Under the pieces are notes generated by a model. That model did no database searches. It was not told the origin of the DNA and worked only from the letters and a program-made list of their open reading frames with translations. Position numbers and translations under genes: made by a program. This document shows positions 55,638 to 64,000 of a stretch of 64,000 bases of DNA, in pieces; position 1 is the first letter of the stretch, and each line of letters starts with the position of its first letter. This DNA comes from Hygrophila difformis (lineage: Eukaryota; Streptophyta; Magnoliopsida; Lamiales; Acanthaceae): NCBI GenBank assembly GCA_030278955.1, contig JAOANR010000014.1, positions 38,081,453 through 38,145,452 of the forward strand. The letters run 5' to 3'.

Positions 55638-58393
55638 TGTAACACCCGAGGAAAAACAAATTCAAGTTGTTTTGAACTACGTCATGACTTAATCCCTTCA
55701 CAGGGTACGTAGGCAGCTTGGAACTAATTTCTAAGTTCAGTCACGAAATAAATCACAAAATAAATCACGAAATAGATCACAAGGACGATAGGAGGAGTTG
55801 GAACCAATTTAGACTAGGCTAATTAGGACACGGAAATGTTGCGAGCGATAAGCCGGACTCGTAACAAGTGTAAGGAGAAGATTCGGAAACGAAGACGACC
55901 CAAGGACTCGAGCTAAAACGTAGAAAACCGATAGGGGAAAGCAAGGAAAGACCCGACGGAACACGCGGATCGCCGAACCGGCCGGTCCAGCCGGCTCGCG
56001 CTCTCCGCGCACCGCCGCGCGGCCACCGCGCGGACGGAGGAGTCGCGACTCCAGGGCAGACCACGCGTGCTCCGCGCGGACAAAAGTCTATGTGCGCGTC
56101 ACCAGCACGCCAGAGGTGCAGGAGGTGTAAACTTTCCTTCCATGGCGATTTTCTTGCCAAAATTAACACCCCCTTTGATGGTAATCGGATCTCAGCCTTG
56201 GGGAAGGCTTAAGAATACCCTAGGGGCGCCCCAAACCCTAGAGTTTCAGAAAACACTTCCTACCCTCTCTCAATTCCCTCTCCAAGTTCAAAACTCCTTC
56301 GACACCACTTTCCGACGGGTATTCCGGCGACAACGGGACGACCGGGACAAGCCCCTGCCCTCTAGACTCTTGGTAAGCTATTGTGAAAAGTTTCAATTCG
56401 TCCATAGATCTCAGAAACTCACATTCTAACCCTTTTTTCCTTACTACGATTTCACGTTGGAAAACGAACAAAAGGCGATCGGAGAAGTTGGCCGTTCGTC
56501 GTGACCCTAGGACGTCCGGAAACCCAATCCAGCGACCCTATCCTCATTCTAAGTAAGTTAAAACCTTACTCACAAATTTTCGTGGTTGTTTGTTGTTTAA
56601 ATCTCGAGATATAGGCTTGTAACAAAAATCGGTTTTCAAAAACCCTATTTTCGTCCAATTTTAAAGACGCGCCTAAAACTCGACCTTCGGGAATTCAAAC
56701 CGAAAACTTTTCAACATAAACGTTGTTCCTAACACCTTTATCTATCTTGTGTCCAAATTTCAGCCGTTGACATTGAGTTTTGCTATCCCAAATCACGCCT
56801 TAAACTTTCTGTATCGAACCGAACGTTTTAAAACTGAGACAGATTTCCATATTCAACTTGATGCATGTATTTCACCCATTTTTCGAATGATTTAACCTTG
56901 CATTCCTTAACAAAAGTTGTAGATAATTGAGTCTAGATTATGCATGTAAAATTTCACGGATTTTGGTGTTCATTTGATATGCCAAACGGCCGGGTTTTCG
57001 GAACTGCTTTCAAATTGTTTTAAGGGCCGCGAGTATGCAGTGAGTTGTAATCGATTTTTGAATACCAAGAATCCATTATTTCCAAATTCTTAAAACATGA
57101 AAGTTGTTCCTTAACGTGTTGGGTAGTTACTGTAGAAATTTCACATCGATTGGTTGTGAAATGAATTTTTAATCGGCGTTGCACGAACCTGTGACGAAAA
57201 CAGTTTTTAGGACAGAAATTATTCCTTGCAATGAACTCGAATTTCAACTCACTTCGGAACCTTATTTCCAAAAACTTAAAACATGAAAGTTGTTCGTGTG
57301 TGTGTTTTTGAACTACTGTAAAAATTTCAGAATTTTTGGTGAAAGGACGAATTTTTAATTAAGAAAGGCGTAAACTGCCTCGAATAGGATTTTTCGAACT
57401 TGAGAAAACTCGAACTATGAAAACGCGATATCGATCATTTGATAACTTTGAAATACGAACTTTCGAAAAATCCCGTTCACTAGGCTGAGCCGATCTTCAT
57501 ACTATCATTATCTTTGAGACTGCCTCGTTAGTGGTCTCCTTACTATCTGAGATTGCCTCTTTAGTGATCTCGAGCGCTGTATTTTTGGATCGCCTCGTTA
57601 GTGGTCCTACTATCTTTTTGGATCGCCTCGTTAGTGGTCCTACTATCTTTGAGACTGCCTCGTTAGTGGTCTCCCATTGTTTGGACTGCCTCGTTAGTGG
57701 TCCTATGTTGAGATTGCCTCGTTAGTGATCTCCCGGTATGGTGTCCTCTTCTTAGTCTACGGGATGAAATGTAAAAGACTTGTGTGAGTGTTTCATTATG
57801 CTTGAATCGTATTTATCATGTCTTTAATTATGTATTTAAAATTTATGCATCTTTAATTATGCTTTAAATTACGCTTTTAAAAATTAAGTCCATAATCATG
57901 TTTTCCGCTGCTAATAAATTATGTATTTTTAAATTCACGTACGGTAAGCGAGATCTTTAGTTTAAACACATGTAACCCCTTTTATTTGTTAGTTAGGGAT
58001 TAACTTACTCAGTATATTTTTATACTGACAACCGTTGTCATTTTTCTTTTACAGAGTATGTCGAGTGACGCATACGCATACACTTGGGGGGAATTATTTA
58101 TGAACATTTTCGCTTTCTGCATCGTATTACTGTTTACCGGGTCTGTTTAACCCGAGGTTTTGGCCGTGTTGGCCGTGATTACATTTCTGTTGCAATTACC
58201 TTATCCATGCATGATGATTTTTACTACCGTACTTGATTAAAGTATTATTGGATTCCGGATTCATTGTTGAATGTTTTAAAACTTTGCATACCCATAAGCC
58301 TTGCACCTCCTTAGCGAGCTCGGGAATCCGTGTCTTGCTAGGGTGATGCGACGGTGACACCTCGGCCTGGGTTACCAAATCCGGGGTGTTACA
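55638..58393 (+). repeat. Solo LTR of family C (C2)
   Basis: This complete 2,756-bp LTR runs TGTAACACCCGAGG to GGGGTGTTACA, with perfect TSD GAGAT (55633-55637, 58394-58398). It has a GC-rich block at about 55970-56120. The predicted intron runs 56553-58054 (AAGTAAGTT to TTTTACAG), and the perfect 8-bp stem TCAGTATA/TATACTGA lies at about 58008-58027. It is inserted in the pol remnant of F2 and the reading frame continues after it. Confidence 0.96.
57508..57735 (+). repeat. Hairpin minisatellite in LTR C2
   Basis: There are seven units around GCCTCGTTAGTG with paired arms that vary together: GAGAC/GTCTC, GAGAT/ATCTC, GGAT/GTCC (G-U), GGAT/GTCC, GAGAC/GTCTC, GGAC/GTCC, GAGAT/ATCTC. Same array as at 14376-14567. 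Confidence 0.88.
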
Positions 58394-58602
58394 GAGATTG
58401 AACTGGATGATGACTAGAGGTACGAGGAAATTCCGATACGAATACTAGACGTGAAGGAGAGGGTAACACGAAATAAGACCGCGAAAATGGTCGAGGTGCC
58501 TTGGTCTAACCACGAAGCCGAGACGGCAACGTGGGAATTAGAGGCGGATATGAAGGAGCGTTACCCGACCCTTTCCAGAATGATGCAACCACAGTTATGG
58601 GG
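58394..58602 (+). pseudogene. Chromodomain remnant of element F2, second part
   Basis: After the C2 TSD the frame reads EIELDDD (with one stop), then [20 protein letters not shown] and WSNHEAETATWELEADMKER. This is the chromodomain that ends chromoviral integrase in element B as well. It loses similarity at about 58600. Confidence 0.88.
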
Positions 58603-58893
58603 ACATAACTGTAGTCCTAAGAGGGGGAGGATGTAACGGCCCAAATATTTCCGGATATTTTTGGCCGAATATTTTGTACCCCAAATAAACAAATTCAAAT
58701 TGTTTTGAACTACGTAATGACTTGATCCCTTCACGGGGTACGTAGGCAACTTGGAAATTTCAATTATGGGTTCAGTCAAATAATAACAAACAACAACACA
58801 CAATAATACAATAGCTGAATCAAACAATTCCCGAACTCGTGAGATGATGAAGCACAACTTCGAGGACGAAGTTGATTCTTAAGGGGGGTAGAT
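58603..58893 (+). other. 3' untranslated region and polypurine tract of element F2
   Basis: This contains a G-rich tract AGAGGGGGAGGATG (58620-58633) and the conserved GAACTACGT...GGGTACGTAGGCA block (58690-58775). The polypurine tract AAGGGGGGTAGA (58881-58892) touches the 3' LTR. The first tract could be an older or secondary polypurine tract. Confidence 0.8.
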
Positions 58894-59876
58894 TGTAATA
58901 CCCGTTAATTTTTGGATATAAAATAAGAATTTAATCCGAGGAGAAAAGAGGTCTTGTATCCGAGAACCCGTAAAATCGAAAATGCATGGAAGACGAAAGA
59001 AAACCCAAGACCGACGGACCTAAGATTTCAAACATGAAATCAATTTAAGACGGAATAAAAATTAGGGTAGGAATCATAATCCGAAAAGATCCCGAAAAGT
59101 CGAGCCGAAAACACGGAAGGATAGAAACCCGAAAGAGAGGAGGAAAAGACCCGACGGATCGGATCGCACAGACCCGCCCGGACCGAGGTCCAGGCGGAGG
59201 CCACGCGCTGGCCGCGCAGTGTTTGGCCTACCAGCGCGCCACCACCGCGTGGCACCACAGAATCCGGCCATTCACGCGTTTTCGATGATTTCTTGCCATA
59301 TTTAGGCCCCCCGACTTTGGAAACTCAATCCTGAGCAAAGGAAGGAGTATATGGTCGGCTCTAGGGGTCTTGGGGCTCATAATTTCGAAATCTCAAACCC
59401 TAGGAGCCCCATTGTCTCTCCCAAATCTCCCAAGTTCTTCCAACACCCGAAATCACCGACTCCGAACTTTCCGATCAATTTCCGGCGACGAAAACCGACG
59501 GAGGAGGCGTGGAACACAAGGTCTCTAGTACTCCAGACTTGGGTAAGTCGTTCATAGATTTTCATTTAAGTTTTCGAACCCGAAAACTCGATCTAACATT
59601 GGATTTCTTCTTCCGATTCGAAATCGTGGCCAAAGTTGGAGGCTTGACGTCGAGGAGATCCGTTCGTAGTGAATTTGGACAAGCCGAGCGACCCGAGGAT
59701 GACCAAACACCTTACCACAGTAAGTTGATACCTTTCATATCAATACGGGTGGCTTAGGGGTGTCCGATTTAGTCACGTTGTAACGAAACGTAAAAACCGA
59801 ACCTAAAAACCCTATCTTGCGCAATTTCTAAAATCCGATTAAAACTCATATTTGGAGAATCCAATCCGAGAAACTC
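58894..59876 (+). repeat. 3' LTR of element F2, 5' part
   Basis: It matches the F2 5' LTR from its first base, including the GC block that the 5' LTR has partly lost, and an intact donor ACA|GTAAGTTG at 59720. Element D cuts it after AACTC (59872-59876). Confidence 0.93.
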
Positions 59877-62495
59877 TGTAACACCCCGGTTTTTGGTCAC
59901 CCAGGTCGGGATGTCACCGCCACATCTCCCTAGTAAGACACGGTTTCTCCGAGCTTACTAAAGAGATACAAGGCTAGGTATTGCAGTATTTAAAAACATT
60001 TAAATCATTCAAAATAGCCCATACAATATAATTCGAAAATAATAATAGCATAGCGCAGCGGAAATAATTGGTTTAGTACAGTATCGCAGCGGAAAATATA
60101 AATAGGGCCGACATGGCCAAAACACGGGTTAAACAGGCCCGTTCATAATATAGTCTAAAGTACGAATTTAAAAGCAAAATAACATTTCCCAAAAACCCCA
60201 TGCATGGTTCGTGCTCACACATGCTCATTCCACATACTCTGTAAGAAAAGGAATAAAAATGGTTTGGGTCAGCACAACTTGCTGAGTAAGTTAACACATG
60301 CATGATCGTAGGGTTTAAAAGCCATTAATTTAATAATTAACTAAAAGCATGATAATAACATAATAATCAATTTAATCTAATCAACTATCCAATAGCATAA
60401 TTTATTTCAGGGCTCTATTTAATAACACATTTCGCATGGTTTAGAATAATAGCCATAACTTAAATAAAGCATTTAAATAATTTAATTGGACAACAACATA
60501 ATTTAATCTAATTTAATTTAATTTAATATCCCCATTACATCCCCGATTCAGTATTTCAAAATTTCACGATAGCATCGCGATGTCAACAAGTTTGGCTGGT
60601 AGCCCGGCGGCCGCAACCGTATCAGCCATACCCAGTACCACTCCGGAGCCTCGGGAAACCCATGTGGATATTCTCGAGAGTGTAGGCTCTATATTTCGCC
60701 GTTTTGGCAATATCGTATTTCAAGTTTAGCGCGCGGGGTCACCATCGTCCATTACGGCACGAAGTGAATCGTTAGGGGGCACCCTGCAGAGCACTCACTC
60801 CTAATTTTAATTTATCAAGTTTGTAAGGGGATTTAATTTTAAAAATCTGATTTCAATTTGTTCTTTTCAAAAATCATATTTCATCTCATTTCAACCCTAA
60901 AGGTTAAATCCATGTTTCAACAAGATTTCAAGATTTTGTTTCCGGTAAACCACAGTTTACTCTAAAATTCGTCTAAAATCAGATTTAATTTCAAAAATTA
61001 TAAAATTCCATGACTAACTCAGAAAACATCGAGATCTACAACTTTCGTGTTTTAACTTTTCCAATCCGAGATATCTAAATAGGTCAAAATCACCAATTTT
61101 CGCAGAAGAACAATTCTGTCTGAATTTAATGTATCACAGTTTAAAGATTTCGAATTCTACCATAGCAATTCAACTCCAAATTTGATGAAAGTTTACAGAG
61201 ATCATCTTAAGACAATTATCTACGACTTTCATGTTCAGCCAAAGATCTAAATCGGTCTGGATCATATGTCAAAAGCGTGATCAAGATCAAACCTAAGTTC
61301 TGTCAAGAATTTCAAGATCTAGATTCAAGCAGTTCGGTTTCGGTTGGTTTTCACCTACCAAATCGTCTCTAAAATTTCTCAAAAATTTACAGTAGATAGA
61401 TCTAAGCCTTAGGAATGTTTTTTGTGTTTTAAGTTTTTCCGTTTGAAGTCGTTTTAAGGTTCGGAAAAATTCACCAAATCTGTTGCATCGGTAGAAAACA
61501 AAAGTTGACAGATTTACGGTTTCTTGTTAAATCTTTTAGGTTTCGAATGTTTTAAAATCTCCCAAAACCATGTAAGAGTTAACTTACTGATTGTTGAGCG
61601 TCCGGGATGTCTATTTCGGAGGCGTGGCTTCCAGATCACCGTTTCTCCTCTCCGTTCGTCGGGTTCTCCGTTCTAGATCCGATACGGGGTGTAGAGAGAA
61701 AAGAAACGAAGTTAGAATCCGTTTTCGGATTGAAACGTGAAAAGATTCATCGGACTAGAGCTTACCACAACGTTGGAGATCCTTGGATTTTCGTCCAAAG
61801 CTGCTGCCTCCGTTTGGTGCCTCCGTTGACTCCGGGATTTCAACTTGTGTGTATAGAGAGTATCGTAGGGTTTTGTAAAAAGAGTTTAGGCTTCCGAGGG
61901 GGTTTATTTATAGATGTCTAGGTCCTAGGGCGTCCAAAATCTTACCCTAAGGGTCTTGAGTCGAGAGACATTCAACCGAAAGTCGAAAAATCCGCTTTCG
62001 GGCGAGAGATTCACGCAACGGGCGAATCTGTCGAGTGGCGCGGGGTTGGCGCGCGATTCCCCATGTTAGCGCGCGGTCAGCGTGCGGCTAGCGCCTGGAC
62101 TCCGGTCCGGGCGGGTCGTGCGATCCGTCGTGCTTTTCCGCCTCTCTTTCGGGTTTCTATCCCTCTATGCTCCCGGATTCCAATTTCCGGACTCTCTTCG
62201 GGTTTTCTATTTCGTGTTGTTATTTCTTTCGGATCAAATATTACGTTTTGGCTCGAATTCTCGAGTTCCTTTATATCGGGTACACGTGTAACGACTTATT
62301 TAACTTTATTTAATTTCTTTTGTTTAATTAAATCTCTTTTAATTAATTTCATTTCTCATTTCTTCTATATTTATTTATTTAATGTATTTACTGATTTATT
62401 TGTTTATTTATTTATTTATTATATTTATTTATTTAATTTATTTATTTATTGTATTTATTATATTTATTTATGTTGTAAAATTCTCGGGTATTACA
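59877..62495 (-). repeat. 3' LTR of element D
   Basis: The LTR is 2,619 bp. TATA box 61912-61905, predicted intron 61587 (ATCA|GTAAGTTAAC) to 60239 (TTTTCTTACAG), TCAGCA/TGCTGA hairpin at about 60269-60285, GGAC/GTCC block about 62096-62110. Confidence 0.94.
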
Positions 62496-62718
62496 GTCTA
62501 CCCTCCTTAAGAATCAACTTCGTCCTCGAAGTTGTGTTTCGGCTTTTCTCGTGCTAAGGTCTTTTGTTTGTTTTATTATTTTGTGACTGAACTTAGAATT
62601 AAGACTTCTAAGCTGCCTACGTACCCGGTGAAGGGATCAAGCCATAACGTAGTTCAAAAGTTTACAAAGATGCACGAAAAATAGGTGGTATGACATCCTC
62701 TCCCCCTTAAGATTGTAG

Positions 62719-64000
62719 TTATGTCCCCATAACTGTGTCGGTATCGGTTTGGAATAGTGTCGGGTATCGTTTTCTCATATCGGATTCTACTTCCCAAGTT
62801 GCCGTCTCACTTTCGTGATTCGACCAAAGAACTTTGATCATTTTGACGGTTTTGTACCTAGTTACGCGTTCCTTTGTGTCGAGAATACGCACTGGGACTT
62901 CTTCATAAGTCAAATCTTCATCGAGTTCAATTATCTCCGGTTGAAGTACATGTGTCGGGTCCGGCACATACTTCTTTAGTTGTGAGACATGGAAGACATT
63001 ATGAACTCGATCTAATTGTGGCGGTAAAGCCAATCGGTAAGCTAAAGTTCCGACTCGTTCTAGAATTTCGTAAGGTCCTATATATCGAGGACTTAACTTC
63101 CCTCGCTTGCCAAAGCGCATCACCCCCTTCATGGGTGATATCTTTAGCATGACCCTATCTCCCACTTGAAATTCTAGGTCTCGTCGTCTCACGTCGGCAT
63201 AACTCTTTTGACGGTCTTGAGCGGCTTTCATCTTTCCTTGAATCACTTTGATTTGTTGAGCCATGTCTTCGATAAGTTGTGGTCCCACCACCACGGACTT
63301 ATCATTTTCTTCCCAGCTCAACGGGCTTCGGCACTTTCGTCCATACAACGCCTCGAAAGGTGCCATGCCGATGCTAGCATGGTAGTTATTATTATAGGAA
63401 AACTCAATCAAGGGTAAATGAGATTCCCAATTCCCTTTGAATTCCAACACGCATGCTCTCAGCATGTCTTCTAGTGTTTGGATTGTCCTCTCGGTTTGTC
63501 CATCCGTCATCGGGTGGAATGCGGTGCTCATTTTGATTTGAGTACCGAGAGCTTTTTGTAACTCCGTCCAGAAATGAGAGACAAATCTACTATCTCTATC
63601 GAAAATGATATCATGTGGTACTCCATGTCGTCGTACCACGTTATCGATATAGGCTCGGGCCAATTAGTCCATAGTCCACGTGTCTTCCATTGGGATGAAT
63701 ATGGCCGTCTTCGTTAGCCTATCCACAATCACCCAAATCTTGTTCATGCCTTTAGGTGATCGGGGTAATCCCGAGACAAAGTCCATTGAGATGCTATCCC
63801 ACTTCCAACTTGGAATCTCTAGTGGTTGCATCAGTCCTAAGGGTTTATGTCGCACTGCCTTAACCTTTTGGCAGGTGAGACATTTCGCCACGAAATTTGC
63901 CACTTCCTTCTTCATTCCCGGCCACCAATAGATCTTCTTCAGACCTTTGTATAGCTTGTCACCTCTGGGATGCACGGAATATGGCGTGTTGTGCCCTTCC
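62719..64000 (-). pseudogene. Element D pol: integrase and chromodomain
   Basis: The visible C-terminal part starts in the integrase zinc-finger region ([20 protein letters not shown]). It includes the DDE core ([29 protein letters not shown]) and ends in the chromodomain ([18 protein letters not shown]). A TAA at 63666-63664, where element B has CAA (Gln), splits the frame after WTMD. The element is therefore not functional in pol. The upstream half lies outside the window. Confidence 0.94.

Larger units (their letters stand above)
43560..59876 (+). mobile_element. Element F2: gypsy derivative lacking gag and most of pol, multiply invaded
   Basis: 5' LTR (43560-46075), PBS, leader, ORF0, a ~3-kb foreign-looking segment with an antisense ORF, an integrase-chromodomain remnant, polypurine tract and the start of the 3' LTR (58894 on). 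The two LTR starts are nearly identical over the first several hundred bases, pairing them as one element. Insertions inside it are G (46939-52227), C2 (55638-58393) and D (59877 on, in the 3' LTR). The expected left TSD is CTAAC (43555-43559); its partner is outside the window. Confidence 0.85.
59877..64000 (-). mobile_element. Element D: Tekay-like Ty3/gypsy, 3' part
   Basis: Minus-strand element of the A/B family: 3' LTR (62495-59877), polypurine tract (62510-62496), 3' UTR with the conserved block (62580-62660), then pol running off the window. It is inserted in the 3' LTR of F2; the TSD should be AACTC. Structurally it matches element B, with distinguishing substitutions. Confidence 0.94.

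Noticed and set aside
1..64000. tRNA or rRNA genes
   Set aside because: I looked for tRNA-like and rRNA cores and found only the tRNA-complementary primer sites of the retroelements.

Overview
This window is repeat-dense nuclear DNA of a land plant, probably a eudicot. The evidence is tRNA-iMet-primed Ty3/gypsy and Ty1/copia elements, a Sirevirus-type copia, plant hAT and Stowaway elements, CCCTAAA telomere-type repeats, and decayed fragments of plant genes (myosin XI, malonyl-CoA decarboxylase, M1 aminopeptidase). I see no intact cellular gene. Almost everything is nested transposons whose insertion order can be read from target-site duplications (TSDs).

Layout. 1-13916: a minus-strand Tekay-like chromovirus (A) whose 5' LTR was split by a second, nearly complete element of the same family (B, 871-12022, TSD ATTAC). 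A sits in an LTR of another family (C1, 13917-16467). 16468-22888: old unique-like sequence with exon fragments of three unrelated genes, a deleted hAT, a perfect 31-bp inverted repeat and a cluster of Helitron-like 3' ends. 22889-39518: a hAT element with a broken transposase gene, interrupted by a 12.6-kb Sirevirus (26679-39280, TSD GTCTC), whose third ORF is interrupted by a solo gypsy LTR (F3, TSD AGAAC). 39519-40694: flank with a Stowaway MITE. 40695-64000: gypsy element F1, invaded in its leader by F2. F2 (43560 to beyond 59876) is invaded by a deleted element G (46939-52227), a solo LTR C2 (55638-58393, TSD GAGAT) and element D (59877 to the window end). F2 has lost gag and most of pol and carries an antisense ORF instead.

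How the parts work together. The gypsy elements follow one plan: long LTR (about 2.5-2.8 kb), tRNA-iMet primer site, a small coiled-coil ORF ahead of gag, gag-protease-RT-RNase H-integrase-chromodomain, polypurine tract, LTR. Reading the LTRs of four families side by side shows two shared features not explained by coding. (1) Each LTR has a predicted intron of 1.3-1.6 kb, with a GTAAGTT donor, a pyrimidine tract and an AG acceptor; just before the pyrimidine tract is a hairpin whose stem covaries between families. (2) Inside that intron, about 640-1030 bp from the LTR 3' end, each family has a cluster of short RNA hairpins of unrelated sequence: a tandem array with GNRA loops in G, an array with compensatory stem changes in C, and CCGG-stem hairpins in A/B/D and F. 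I infer that unspliced RNA keeps the hairpins and spliced RNA loses them, as retroviral packaging signals lie downstream of the major splice donor. This is the most promising candidate for an undescribed system here, and it is inference from sequence alone.

All coding copies examined are damaged (frameshifts, stops, or a changed RT catalytic Asp), so any present activity would depend on helper elements elsewhere.
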